From Mesostigma viride (lineage: Eukaryota; Streptophyta; Mesostigmatophyceae; Mesostigmatales; Mesostigmataceae): a stretch of DNA of 60,000 bases. The position numbers and the translations under genes were made by a program. Where the stretch lies: NCBI GenBank assembly GCA_009746045.1, contig RPFO01000079.1:4240271-4300270 (forward strand), written 5' to 3'. Positions 10,955 through 22,316 of the stretch are shown here, one piece after another. The first letter of the stretch is position 1. The number at the start of each line of letters is the position of its first letter. A model generated the notes under the pieces. That model saw only the letters and a list, made by a program, of their open reading frames with translations. It made no database searches and was not told where the DNA came from.

Positions 10955-11937
10955 ACGTGCAGCAGACAAGCTCATCTAGCAGTGAGGATAGTGATGTTTC
11001 TCTCACCCCTACCTTTGAGCAATGGGAGGCAGCTAGGGCACGCAAGAGGCAGGCACAGAGTCAGGGTGTGCAGGGGGGCATGGACATGTCATCTTCACCA
11101 GCACATGTTGTGCAGGCACCTAACCCCCCAGTGCAACCAGCCACGCGTAGCAGGCCCTCACAGGTCTCACCTAGCATCCCACACACTGCCAATGCTGCTA
11201 CATCCCCAGGCAGGTCTTCTTCTCCCTCTCCCTCTTCACCCTCTCAGGACTGGCCAGTATATAACGAGCATAGGCCAATTGACAGGATTATGGTGAGGGG
11301 GCTGCCAGAGGGGTATACTAGGCAGCAGGGTGCTCAGCTTCTTCTCTCTCTCAAGCTTGCTAGGGAGGAGCTGAATATCAAGAACTGGTTTGGGGCACTC
11401 ATGCAGGGTGATTTCTTCCACCAATCCAATCCCTCCATCCAGCACTTGGTATCCATATATCAGCAAAGATATCCCAGGTGGCAGGATACACAGGGTAGGG
11501 AGCCATGGGAGAATTTTCTGCGTGATCTGCATGAACTGTTGTCTGCTCCCACCACTGTTGACATGTACTCTGCGTTTAACTGGGTGAAAACCTATAAGGT
11601 AGAAACTCAGAACTATGTAGCAGAGATTAAGAAGTGGGAACTTGCAGTGAAGGCCCACCCCGAGGTTAGCAAGCTAGATCACAAGTGGCTTGTTCATTCC
11701 CTGCTCGAGAAGCTTAACCTTGATCGTAACACCTTTGCCATGATCACCACAGGCTTGGCCACCCATTGGGAGTCGATGAAAGAGGCTCTCGATTATGTTA
11801 AGTTAGCCCTGGGTCCACTGTGTCAGGACTCAGCCCCTCCCCCCTCTACCTCTTCCCCCCTGCGGTCAAGCGGGCACGGGGGGAGGAATCAGATGAGGAG
11901 GGTAAGGCCAGGAAGGCCAAGGACAAGCGTCCTGTGA
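10955..11937 (+). pseudogene. E3 gag, capsid C-terminal segment
   Basis: It continues from the G run. Conserved with E6: SLTPTF, VRGLPEGYTRQQG, REELNIKNWFG, QGDFFHQS, RYPRWQDTQ, and LDHKWLVHSLLEKL. This tryptophan-rich helical region occupies the position of the nucleocapsid-proximal capsid domain. The name capsid is inferred from position, not from a recognised family. Sense is lost within the C-rich run at 11829-11862, and the frame of the next entry continues. Confidence 0.7.
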
Positions 11938-14142
11938 CGCTAGGGGAGGTGAAGACTCTTATGAGTCAGTTTGTTAAGAGCCTCAAGGGCAAGGGCAAGG
12001 GCAAGGGCAAGGGCAAGGGCAAGGGGCAGGGGAAGGGGAAGGGTAGGTCATCCCCCCCAGGGGGGAACGCTAACAAGTCTTCTGGGGCTGGGTCCTCCAC
12101 CCCCAAGAAGGATGTGAAATGTGTGCGTTGTGGGCGTCGTGGACACAGCAAGGACAAGTGCCACAAACACAAGGAGCACCTGCCGCACCTGGAGGTGCTC
12201 TGCCACAAGTGCCTGGGACCGCCTCACGGGGACCCCGCCAAGTGCACCAAGGAGCCGTGGCAGCCCCCTAAATGTAAGTCCTCACACCCTCACACGTGTC
12301 ATGATGAGTCGTGTCCCCTACACCACCCAATATCCAGCTCCACTGCCCAGGCAGGGACACAGGATGGGAGGATGTTGACAGGATGTCAAGTTAACTCTGT
12401 TACCTCTCACTCTCCACCTTCATGCTCAGCTGTCAAGGCTGTAAGCAAGGTTGGCAAAGTGTTGAAGTATTACACAGAAACCTCTGACAGTGAACCCAGG
12501 TTCACCTCCTTGATACCCAAGGTGTCCAGGGTCATGACCCAAGCTCTTAGTAACATCAGTTATGAGGAGCTGGCATTGCAACTGCACTTACTGTATGGTC
12601 ATGAGACATGTGCAGAGGTGGTAGCAGCTGCATTGGGAGGTACGGCACTCAGGAAGGCATGTCAGCTGATCAGAAAACACTGTCAGCACTGCCAAATGTA
12701 TGCACCTAAACCACCCAAGTGGCATGTAGCTACACCACCTAAGTGCAAGGGCAGAGTGGTCGGGGATGTGTTCCATATTAAGGGACAGCCCTATCTGGCG
12801 TTAAAGGACGCATGGTCCAGGTACACAGCAATAGAACCTCTCCCTGGTATGGACAAGTCTCAGTTGCATAGAGCTATATTAATAGCACAAGCCAGGTACT
12901 ACCCAGTAGAAGCACTGCTGTTAGATCAGCAATTTAGTTGCCTTGCTGGGGCAGAGGGCTGTGAAGCTATAGACCTGGCTGGGCTAGAAGATCATGAGAG
13001 ACAAGGCATCATTGAGCGGGCAATTAGGTCTATCAAAACCTTGGTAGCCAAAGAAGGTGAGAACCTGTTAGCTGACAGTGGGTCATACGCTGATAGGGCA
13101 CTGTGGGCTACTAAGATATGCCAGATACTCAATAGACGACCACTCCTGCAGACACCCTATGGTATTATCACACCAGATGGGTTACAGGCTGGGATATACC
13201 CACCTGAGGTACTAGCTGTGTACAATGCACAGCGTGCCCACGCTGCCAGCAGATTGGCAGCCAAGGATGCCAAGCATCCACGCCCATCCTTCAAGGAAGG
13301 GGACACAGTTCTCTTCTATAAGGAGTCAGGGCTAGGGAAGGTTGGGACATGGTTAGGCCCAGCCACTATCCTTAAGTTTTCCAGCACAGGCAAGACTGTG
13401 CATGTGAAACACAATGACACTGGGCATGTGCACAAGTGCTCACCTCACAGGATTAAATTGTATTACACTCCACTGTCAGACGTGGCAGAGGAGGAAGAGC
13501 TGATGGTCGACAGCTCAGTACAGTTGCCTGGTATATCTGGAGTACCCAGTGAGTGGTTGTTTGGAACACACACTGGTGAGTGTGATAGCCACAACACATG
13601 TGCACCCCAGGTCACCCTCAGTGAGCCTAGCCAGCCACAGCAGGTTAGACCACCTGTCAACGAGGGCACTAACCAAGAAGGTGGTCAGCAAGACAGCACA
13701 CCTTCAGCGGTACCAGCTCAACCCATACCTACCGTGTCCAAACATGGGCTAGCAGAAGCGGTCCGCATACTGCAAGCAGCGCATAGAGCCAAAGCTCACA
13801 CTGCTGCAGGGTCAGCCAAAGTGAGTAGGGCAGGTCACAGCGACAACAATCCAGCTCTAGTCGCGGTTGACACCCAAGCTCAGGTTAGCATCATCAGTGC
13901 ATTGGCTGTACCACACCTAGAGTTAGAGCCTTCCCCTTGGCAACGGGTGGCTGATTTCTCTGGGCAGGCTAGCTTGACTGTTAAAGGTCAGGTTACCTTA
14001 AACATTCTTGGTATCCCCACACCTTTTCAGGTACTGGAAGGATACACAGGAAATGCTTTGTTGGGTGATCCATTTATTTCTTACCCAGGTGTCACCATCT
14101 CTTGTGATAGGCTTGAGGTACAGGGCCTGGGTGGGGTGTCAC
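11820..14142 (+). pseudogene. E3 zinc knuckles, integrase and protease (5' half of pol)
   Basis: Residues counted from 11820; there is no true start here because the frame continues gag. A (GK)n basic tract is at ~56-76. Knuckle 1, CX2CX4HX4C, is at 101-114; a second, CX2CX4HX5C, is at 128-142. Integrase: zinc site H256, H261, C288, C291; catalytic D316, D369, E399 (29 residues between the last two). An SH3-like C-terminus with WLGPATIL is near 511. Protease follows integrase: VAVDTQA with D684 (13869) and ALLGDPF at 746-752. E4 is inserted after codon ~773. Removing E4 and one GTCAC joins this frame directly to the RT half at 22317. Confidence 0.85.
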
Positions 14143-14786
14143 ATTTAGATGAACGCGGAACAGTGAGTTTCTGGTCTTCCCAAGATGTGATGAATGGAGC
14201 CATGGTTTCAACCAGCGGCTTTTAACCTTTACCACAGTTGCCTCACTACCCTGTGGTCACTAGCCTGAGGCGGCAGTACCCACGGACGGTGTTGGGAAAA
14301 GACGCTTGGCCACTGCTGTGTCCGAGCCTTTCTAGGTCTCACCATTGCTGCCAGGCCTTGCACGCCTTGGCAGGTCCGCCACTGTCAATTTCCTTGGTTG
14401 CATCAATCCAGGACGTCTGTCCTTCCATGAATGACAGTAACGCTCTGGATTTATCCGTCATGACAAGTACCCGTCCATCCCAGGCCTGCAGGACTGCCAG
14501 TCCTGAAGTCCTGTGACATTCTTGGTACCATCAACCAATATTGACCACAGTACCTCCTAGTGACAGTCGGTCCTGTGACACGTAACGTGTGATGGTTCAC
14601 CCAACACTGCCACGTGCCCTGTCCCTCACGTGTCCTTAGTCCTGGTACTGCTGTAGCGTCCGGCGGCATTACTTCGGGACTTGATAACTCTCAAGTTCCT
14701 TGTCCAAATGAGGCGTTTAGCACGGCGTTGGAAAGGCCACTTCAAGTATGATATGCTTAGCATATTGCATCACCAATATGCTAACT
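14143..14786 (-). repeat. E4 3' LTR
   Basis: 644-bp direct repeat of 21668-22311. The purine tract on the coding strand just before it is AACAAGAAAGGGTTGG (complement of 14787-14802), similar to the E8 tract AAGAAAAGAAAGGATTGG. Confidence 0.93.
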
Positions 14787-15750
14787 CCAACCCTTTCTTG
14801 TTTTGGAGCTGCAAGCTTCACACCATGACCAACCCATTCCTTGCTGCCTTGTGAAATGGACACCTGGTTACCCTGGACTTATAATAAGCCTCATGAGCAC
14901 CCCTTTTGCCACCTTAATGGTATCCTCTTTTAGGGATCTATGGTTCAACCCTGCCATCTGATCATTAACTTGACCTGCAGGTCATCCCCAACCCTTTCTT
15001 TTGCAACTGTACCTTGGCTTGGGCTTAAAGGAGGATATTGAATATTCCTTAGGCAACATATCCTGGATATCTGAATGAGAGGCCCTGACTACAGGAAACG
15101 TATTACAGTGAGTTCCTGGTCTTCCCAGTTATCACTGGCGCCCGTTTCATGGCGCCCGCCCCGAGCGTTCCAGGCATCATCCATCCAAATGTTCACCAAT
15201 GGAAACCACTTCAACACCACTGTGCCACTGCTTGATGGGGAGCCCATGTCATCACTGGGTGTTAAAGCCCAGGAGTCATACATACCAGGCTGTGGCTCAA
15301 CTAGGGAATCGAACCCTACCCCAGAACCCCAGGTTAAACTTAACCTGGTCACATGACAGACAACAAGAGAGATTGGCATACAACATGATTATGGTTTATT
15401 ATAGAATATCCACCAAAACCAATGTTGAGTGTTCCCAGTGGACCAGCCTGCACCAGCAAGGCCCAACTGTCAGGTTACAACACCATAATATCCAAGGTTG
15501 TCACTTATTCACAGCTAAAGAAAACTAAACAAGAGAGATATATACAAACAACCTGGAAGAACTCTCAACATGGCCTGCCCTGTCATGGCCTAACTGCCCG
15601 AGGCCAAAGGCATCCCACTGTGCTAATCCTTTACAGGAAGAGCTTGCTCCTGTTGAGCCTTCTACCTGCTTGGTGACAGGTAGGCTACCTGTTGCCCTCC
15701 CCCCTGGGGACAACAGCACTGGTCAGCCACCAACTGGCAAAGGCTGGACT
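14787..15750 (-). other. E4 3' non-coding region
   Basis: No coding domain. On the coding strand near 15312-15297 a TAGGG-TTCGATT-CCCTA hairpin looks like a tRNA T-arm or Pol III B box, and E8 has a similar one after its pol (52650-52668). A piece near 15108-15130 (CAGTGAGTTCCTGGTCTTCC) resembles part of the LTR near 14159 and 21684. Confidence 0.6.
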
Positions 15751-18700
15751 TCAAGTCCCACCAGAAAAGGGGTCCATGAGCCCTTTGAGCACAGGGTATT
15801 GTAGCTCAGCCTTGCTCTCCAGCTTGGTGAGGGCGTCTGCTGGGTTGTCAACACCAGGCACATGTTCAAGATGAGCAAGGTAAGACATCTCCTTCAGCAA
15901 CAAATAATCCAGATCCCTGCTCCTGGCGAGCTGTCTGTGCACAAACTGCACCATGCCCATGCTGTCTGTCTTGACCAGTGTGTGCAGCTGCAAGCTACAG
16001 GAAGCTACCTGACAGAGCTGGTAGAATAACTCCCTGAGGTAAAGAGCAGTGTGTAGCCCCTCACATATTGCCCTGCACTCAGCAATGTCACTGCTGGGCG
16101 TCACCCTGTTCTGTAACCTACTGTACCAGCTGACCAGAGAAGTGTGCTCCTGTTGTAGTGTAATGAGTGCTGCTGCCCTACCCCTGACATCCGTCACCTT
16201 CCTGCTGTCCATGGAACTGTCCACAAAAAGCACCATGTTGAGTGGTTTGTACAAGTCCACAGCTGCCAGTATGAGTGGAGGTGAGCTCCTGACAGACTCA
16301 ACCACCTGCTCTGCCCCTACCTCAACCAGCTGAGCATCTGTGAGCCTACTCAGCACCAACAAATCTGGGGCACAAATGCTAGCTAGCCAAGCCAACATTC
16401 CCCTGATTGTGGCACACCTGGCCTGGGTAATGGGCTGCTGGAGGGCATCAATGATCTGCTGAGGATAGTTGTTGCCACCCTCCATCTTGATAAACCAAGT
16501 ACCTGCCCTCTTGATCAGCGTGGCCTGCATTCCACAAAACACCATGGGCTCATCCTGCTTCATGTGCTGGACCTTTCCTAACTCAAACCTCTTCTGGATC
16601 TTGGACAGTACTGAATCCACCCACTCAGGAGGCCCTAAAAGGTGCAGGTCATCTCCATGCAGAGATGCAAACACAGGCAACCCTTCATGAGTACTCTGGA
16701 ACAAGCAAGGATCAACTGGAGACACAGTAAAGCCACAGTGAGTTTTCAGAAACTTTTCCAGGCTCTTTCTCCAGATGATAGGGCTGGACCTGAGACCCTC
16801 CAAACCCTTGAGTATTCTGAGATATTTTGACTTGATCTCTGCTCTCCACACCTTGGGCACTGTTACAAAGAAGGGAGGGATATCACGCCACGTCTCCTTG
16901 GCCTGCTCCACATCACCCTTGAGAAAAGCCCTCTTGAAATCAATCAGCACAGAGCTGTACGCAATGCCCTTGACCAGGAAAGACAGATATATACACAGAA
17001 CAATCCTCCAGGTATCATGCAGCATCCCAGGCGTATACAACTCCTCATCTGTCAGCTCCCCCGTGCCATGGTACTCAGTCACAACTGGCCTCACATGTGG
17101 CACCTGCACACCGTCTATCTCCTTCAGCTTGAGCACAAACAAGAGCCTTAGCAACTGATGCTCCCTGGGCAACTCATCCACAGGCTCAGCACAGTTAGAC
17201 ACTATCCAGTCATGCCCACTGGAGACAAACCCTAGAATCCATGCCTTAGCCATCTTGGGGCTTTGCATCAACTCTACCAACTGGTGCCAGGAAATAGGAC
17301 TGTGACCAGCAATCTGGTACTTGTGCACCCCCAAGTCCCGTGGATCTAGGGTGGTTGGGATGATCAACAAGTCCTCAGCAATGGGCTCCTTGCCTTCAGG
17401 CCCCACACTCTGCTGCCCCTTCACAGCCTTGACTGCCACAGCTAGACCCTTGGAGTAGTGATATCTCTGGAGGGGCAAACTGCCGTGACCTTCTAGTGCA
17501 AGCTCATCTGCTGACAGAGTCACTCCTGGCATGCACAAGAAATTCTGGCCCAAAATGGCAGGCCCCTGGTACCCTTCCACCACACAGAACGCAGTGGGGA
17601 CACCCAGGATAGGCACAGTCACTTCCCCTAGGATCTTCATTGTTACAGTGCCCGTAAAGTCACTCACTGCCCTGCAGCCAGCCTTATTCACCTTCAGGCC
17701 CTGAGCATCCTCCACCCTGATGATAGACACCTCTGAGTTAGTATCCACTTCTAGGGTAGCAGCCCAGCAAGAACCCCATTCAGTCAACTTAGATACCTTG
17801 GGATCCTTGTGCTTGTTGAACATGAGCGACCGGACAATGTCTGCCATGAGTGGCCTCTTGGACCCTGGTGCAGGCCCAGCCCCCGTTGGCTCCACCACAG
17901 GTGATGCAGTTGCCTCCTGCACCTCATCATCATCAGAGGGATAGCCACCTCCCACGTCAGTGACAGGCACATCAACTACCTGGTCCTTAACCTGGCCCTC
18001 CAGCCAACACTGGGGTCCAGGCCCGTCTGCAGGCCAGATTGCATGTGGCTTGCGTTCCTTGACGTTGGCCCAGCTCAACCTGTAAACATGCCTGGGATTA
18101 CTCTCCAAGGCCACAAGGCAGGAACGATTGGCATCTTCCACACAGGTCACCACCCCGTTCTGCCACTTGCCCCTCTTGCCCTGCATTGATGGCTCCTTCC
18201 ACATTCTGACCTTCAGCCCCACCTGAGGCCTCAGCACATTCCAGCCCCTATCCTTGCGTCTCAACTGAGCAAACACCCTGTCTGCTTTCCTCAAGCAAGC
18301 CTGGACCACTTCCTGGGCTAGCATCCCAAACTGCAGTGCTACAGGATTGACAGCCACCCCGTCATAATAGTAGTTTATTCTGAGGTTCAACTGTTCTTCC
18401 ACCTGCCTGGTCCACACTGCCCTCTCCAAAGCAGATGCTACCAGTGGCACCTTAGGTTCTGCCAGCACTACGGTCTTGACCTCCCTGATGGATCTCTCCA
18501 CAGCACCTTGCTGTCCATGGCTCTCCCTGGGCGTGACCAGCAGCTTGCATGGCAGTTGCTCCTGCTGTGACAGTAGGCACTCAAACTGAATATCAGCCTG
18601 TACTGTCTTGTACACCCCAAAGCCTGGTAAGAGAGTCTGCAAGCCCAGCAGCAGGGTATTCCCCTTCATATCTGGCAGAATCTGGAGCAGCCTGTACCTG

Positions 18701-18834
18701 CTAAATCTGTCCACTGCCACCAAAATGTATAAGCCCCTGATATGCTGGACGTCTACCTGGATGTCCCCCTTCTCCCTGGCAGGCTCCCTAGCATGGGACC
18801 TTGGCTTCTTGGCAGCATTCTCCTTACAGCACAT
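15751..18834 (-). CDS. E4 pol: integrase core, protease, reverse transcriptase, RNase H
   Basis: 1,027 open codons; the ATG at 18834 is probably only where the frame re-enters after a deletion. Integrase catalytic residues D28, D81, E113 (31 between the last two) with HGQQGAVERS. C-terminal integrase part ~200-255. Protease: LEVDTNSEVSII with D364, and GPAILGQNFL at 424-433. RT: IDFKRAFLKG with D632, and SLHGDDLHLL with HGDD at 726-729 (16659-16648). RNase H: D872 in FVDSS, E919 in DIAECRA, D957 in KTDSMG, and PADALTK near the end. The order IN-PR-RT-RH matches E8 along the whole length. The ORF ends 965 bp before the 3' LTR. Confidence 0.88.
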   Translation of the reverse strand: MCCKENAAKKPRSHAREPAREKGDIQVDVQHIRGLYILVAVDRFSRYRLLQILPDMKGNTLLLGLQTLLPGFGVYKTVQADIQFECLLSQQEQLPCKLLVTPRESHGQQGAVERSIREVKTVVLAEPKVPLVASALERAVWTRQVEEQLNLRINYYYDGVAVNPVALQFGMLAQEVVQACLRKADRVFAQLRRKDRGWNVLRPQVGLKVRMWKEPSMQGKRGKWQNGVVTCVEDANRSCLVALESNPRHVYRLSWANVKERKPHAIWPADGPGPQCWLEGQVKDQVVDVPVTDVGGGYPSDDDEVQEATASPVVEPTGAGPAPGSKRPLMADIVRSLMFNKHKDPKVSKLTEWGSCWAATLEVDTNSEVSIIRVEDAQGLKVNKAGCRAVSDFTGTVTMKILGEVTVPILGVPTAFCVVEGYQGPAILGQNFLCMPGVTLSADELALEGHGSLPLQRYHYSKGLAVAVKAVKGQQSVGPEGKEPIAEDLLIIPTTLDPRDLGVHKYQIAGHSPISWHQLVELMQSPKMAKAWILGFVSSGHDWIVSNCAEPVDELPREHQLLRLLFVLKLKEIDGVQVPHVRPVVTEYHGTGELTDEELYTPGMLHDTWRIVLCIYLSFLVKGIAYSSVLIDFKRAFLKGDVEQAKETWRDIPPFFVTVPKVWRAEIKSKYLRILKGLEGLRSSPIIWRKSLEKFLKTHCGFTVSPVDPCLFQSTHEGLPVFASLHGDDLHLLGPPEWVDSVLSKIQKRFELGKVQHMKQDEPMVFCGMQATLIKRAGTWFIKMEGGNNYPQQIIDALQQPITQARCATIRGMLAWLASICAPDLLVLSRLTDAQLVEVGAEQVVESVRSSPPLILAAVDLYKPLNMVLFVDSSMDSRKVTDVRGRAAALITLQQEHTSLVSWYSRLQNRVTPSSDIAECRAICEGLHTALYLRELFYQLCQVASCSLQLHTLVKTDSMGMVQFVHRQLARSRDLDYLLLKEMSYLAHLEHVPGVDNPADALTKLESKAELQYPVLKGLMDPFSGGT

Positions 18835-19289
18835 TGCTCAGCTGCAGCCCTGCATGCTTCCCTCAGTGGCTCATCTCCAATCTTCCAACCAAACATCTCA
18901 GCCATGGCTGTGTGACCAAAGATATTGTGCAGCCTGCGTCCAGCATCCGTGTAGCTCAGTTGCCTAGCCAGATTACGCACCTGGGAAGACGCCTGGACGG
19001 GCCCTGCGTGTGAGGACGCAACATCCACCTTCTGCATCTTGGATCCAGAGGACCCAGCAGACCCTCCCAGCAGAGCATCTAGGCTCCCAGAGCCAACCCT
19101 GTCTGGGGACCCTCCACCTGTTGACAGTTGAGGGGATTGTTGTGCTGCAGCATGCATGCAATCTTGTGGAATGAGAACATCAGTACACCCCTGGTGCTGA
19201 TCAGAGGTGGCACCCTGCCCAGATTTATTTACATGTGAAGCTGTGTCCCCACAGGGTGTCTCACTATGTACACGGGACTGCTTCACTAG
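18753..19289 (-). pseudogene. E4 pol N-terminus with integrase zinc-binding region
   Basis: This frame continues without a break from the gag stop codon (TGA at 19292-19290). It is Ser/Gly-rich, then has RLHNIFGH, the H-X4-H half of an integrase zinc site. The cysteine half falls at the frame break near 18835, where AEQC and MCCKEN are in adjacent frames. One lost base would explain the break. E8 has the same layout without the break. Confidence 0.75.
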
Positions 19290-20610
19290 TCACTTCTGAT
19301 CAGACTGCCCCTTCTTCTTGTTTGGGCAATCCCTCTTCCAGTGACCTTCCTTGCCACAAGCAAAACACTTGCTCTTGCCAGACCCTCCCCCTGGGGCCTT
19401 GCTGTCCTGCTTGTTCTGGTTGCCTGAGGCCTGATTGTTATTCTGCCCCTGGCCACCACCCTTACCCTGCTGATGGCTGTTACGGTTGCCAGACTGGTTC
19501 CCCTGATTCTGGTTCCCCTGCTGACCCCTCCACCACCCTGGTTCTGCTCCTTCTGGGCCTGCTTCCTTCTCCTGCTGCCATACCGTGTCCCAGATGGGGT
19601 ACGGTTCTTGCCCTGGCTAGCCTGAGACGCTGACCCTCCCTGAGAACTGATACCCTTGCAGGTAGGGACCCGGGTCCTGAAGTTTAGTATCACACGCTTC
19701 AGAGCCCCCCAGGTGCCATCAGTGAGATCACAGAGCTGCCTAGCAGTAGCCCTACCTTCCTCTGACAAGCCCATCTTATCAAGAAGTGGTCTGCTGCTGC
19801 CCTGACTGTCACACTGAAGCCCTGCTTCTTGCCTGCCTCCACGATCAACTCAAACCTGGCCAGCTCAGCAGCCACCTCACCCTTGATCTCAAACTCATCA
19901 AATTCTCTCTTCTTTTCCATGGTGAGATTGTGAACCCTGTCAGAAAACTCCTCCTTGATGTCATCCAGGAACTGCAGCCAAGTGTGCCCCTCTTCAGAGC
20001 ATGCCTAGCCATGTCATTGACCCTTTCAGACGATCCCTTGTTTGCGGTGGAAGAGTGAAACACCCTGACAATATCCACACCTGCTGCGACAGAGCCCACA
20101 ACTAGCTTCATGTCATCAAGCCATTTATCCAGGTTGTCTTGCTTCAGGGAGGGTTGAGCGCTTTCTGCCCATTCATGACTGTCACAGCATCAGAAAATGG
20201 ACGGGTGCCAGGCAACACACTCCCCACACGCACTGGTGGTGCCTGGGGAGGGTCAATCCTAGCCTCCAAACGCTCGGGCAACATACCAGACACCCTATCG
20301 TGAACAGCAGCTTGCTTTGCAGCACGCACACCTGGGGTGACGATGGCGTCCTCCTCACCAGGCGTTGTGAGCACCACTGCCTCCGTAGGTCGCCTGGCAC
20401 GCTTGACTTTCTCCGCCTCAGCTTGCCCATCACGCCACCGCTTGTGTGTTCTCCCGGCCTGGGGTCCATCTCTGGGATAGGTTGCCCAGCTGGCGCCTCC
20501 ACGCCCCTCTCCTCCATCGCCTCCCCTTCCTCTCTGGCGATGTCCTCCTCTGCCGTTCGCTCCCGTTGCTCCTCGAATGTCGCCGCACCCCGGCTTGCCC
20601 TCCTAGGCAT
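19290..20610 (-). pseudogene. E4 gag, broken by one-base deletions, ending in UGA-CUA
   Basis: ATG at 20610 (MPRRASRG), acidic Glu/Arg-rich start. Conserved sequence then passes through successive frames near 20430, 20150, 19980, 19800 and before 19400. Each change is in the direction of one lost base. Recognisable pieces: LDDMKLVVGSVAAGVDIVR and HALKRGHTWLQFLDDI-like sequence, matching E8 LEDMNLYTE and RERHAAGDTWTAF. A CX2CX4HX4C knuckle (CFACGKEGHWKRDC) lies at ~19365-19320. The gag stop TGA is followed by CTA and by pol in the same frame, as in E8. Confidence 0.8.
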
Positions 20611-20678
20611 TATATACAATGGCTGCGACCAACTTTGCAACAAGAAAACAGCAAACTCTCCACCTATCCTCCACCCCC

Positions 20679-21643
20679 TCAAGCCTCGTTTTCAGACGAA
20701 GCTTCTCCTGCAACCGGTGCAGGTGCTGGCTCGTGGAACGGTCCCTCCACCGGATTCAATGGCTGCCCCTGGTCGTCGTGAGTAGGCACAGGCCTAATAA
20801 CCACCGGAAGCCTCAAACCATACGCGTAATCACGTATCCAGCGAGAACGCCCCCACCTCAACAAATGGGCCTCACCTAAACCAACGTTGTCGTCAATGTG
20901 GTAGCGATTAAGCTCGTCCCGCTGCGCCTGCTCACGGCCCTCCTGAGAGCCGTCGCCCTCGTGACGCCTCTGGGCCGGCTGTACTACCGCCCCTGCTGGC
21001 TGATCTACGAAGTCGTAGAAGGCGTCGTCGGCTGAGACCTCTCGACCGCCAACCACGTCGACAGTCAAACTTAGCTGGTTTAACTCTCGGCGAGAATGTG
21101 GAGTATCCCGACTAGTGTAGATGGAGAAGGGATTAAGAGTAATGAAGACACGATCAGCAGCGCCTCTGGTCAACTCTAAGACAGAGTGCGCCAGATTCTG
21201 GCACTCTGCCACCAACGCCTGCGTACTGCCACGAACGATGGCCTCCCGCCTGTCCCGGGCGACCTGCACCACGTTTGGCACGCCGGTGTAGTCGTCCCCA
21301 AGGCGGAGATTGGCGACAAGGTCGTTTATCTCTCGGGCACCCCCGAGGCTTATGGCAATTATCTGCAAAAGCAGAGTGACCACCTGCTCAAACGCGAATG
21401 CGTTTGTGTGGCCAGCCCGCCAAGACGCTGGCAGCCTTCTGATGATTTCCGCGAGGTCCTCGCGAAATCTCAGCAGCTGCTCGGCTGCTCCTCGGACGTA
21501 CTCGCCCGGTGCCGACACCGCACGAATATTTCGGCGCACTTCCCCGAGTCCTCGTGCCCTCCTGCGGGTACTGGACTGGACGCCGCTACCGTTGCTGCAC
21601 GCGCAAAGGTGTTTGTCCTAGCTTCAGAGTCCGAATTCGACAT
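20679..21643 (-). pseudogene. E4 ORF1 between the 5' LTR and gag
   Basis: The likely start is the ATG at 21643 (MSNSDSEARTN), 25 bp inside the LTR. One frame change near 21540-21570 again fits a one-base deletion. The longer part (to 20679) is ~286 codons: helical, with LLRFREDLAEIIRRLP and REINDLVANLRL, then an acidic/Gln-Arg part and a proline-rich end. I recognise no family. E8 has an ORF of similar length at the same place (46663-47586). The two share general character, but I could not align them well by eye. ORF1 ends 69 bp before the gag ATG. Confidence 0.65.
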
Positions 21644-21667
21644 ATCCGTCGACCAGACTGTAATACG

Positions 21668-22311
21668 ATTTAGATGAACGCGGATCAGTGAGTTTCTGGT
21701 CTTCCCAAGATGTGATGAATGGAGCCATGGTTTCAACCAGCGGCTTTTAACCTTTACCACAGTTGCCTCACTACCCTGTGGTCACTAGCCTGAGGCGGCA
21801 GTACCCACGGACGGTGTTGGGAAAAGACGCTTGGCCACTGCTGTGTCCGAGCCTTTCTAGGTCTCACCATTGCTGCCAGGCCTTGCACGCCTTGGCAGGT
21901 CCGCCACTGTCAATTTCCTTGGTTGCATCAATCCAGGACGTCTGTCCTTCCATGAATGACAGTAACGCTCTGGATTTATCCGTCATGACAAGTACCCGTC
22001 CATCCCAGGCCTGCAGGACTGCCAGTCCTGAAGTCCTGTGACATTCTTGGTACCATCAACCAATATTGACCACAGTACCTCCTAGTGACAGTCGGTCCTG
22101 TGACACGTAACGTGTGATGGTTCACCCAACACTGCCACGTGCTCTGTCCCTCACGTGTCCTTAGTCCTGGTACTGCTGTAGCGTCCGGCGGCATTACTTC
22201 GGGACTTGATAACTCTCAAGTTCCTTGTCCAAATGAGGCGTTTAGCACGGCGTTGGAAAGGCCACTTCAGGTATGATATGCTTAGCATATTGCATCACCA
22301 ATATGCTAACT
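21668..22311 (-). repeat. E4 5' LTR
   Basis: 644 bp. On the coding strand it starts AGTTAG at 22311 and ends CTAAAT at 21668. The bases after it on the coding strand (CGTATTACAG) do not match the initiator-Met primer site. Confidence 0.93.
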
Positions 22312-22316
22312 GTCAC

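Larger units (their letters stand above)
14143..22311 (-). mobile_element. E4: minus-strand element of the GAG-IN-PR-RT-RH group, inside E3
   Basis: The LTRs are 14143-14786 (3') and 21668-22311 (5'), 644 bp each, with three substitutions seen. On the coding strand they start AGTTAGCATATTGG and end CTAAAT. The duplication is GTCAC (14138-14142, 22312-22316). Coding-strand order: ORF1 (21643-20679), gag (20610-19290), integrase-protease-RT-RNase H (19289-15751), ~960 bp non-coding, purine tract beside 14787. Pol is largely open. Gag and ORF1 carry several one-base deletions. Its closest relative here is E8. Confidence 0.93.

Noticed and set aside
13549-13752. Short ORFs in other frames and on the opposite strand of E3, E4, E6 and E8 pol
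   Set aside because: They are shadows of the pol frames, which carry the catalytic motifs.
19290-20610. Series of programmed frameshifts in E4 gag
   Set aside because: Five or more steps in one gene, with no shared slippery motif, fit deletions or read errors better. E8 gag is a single open frame.
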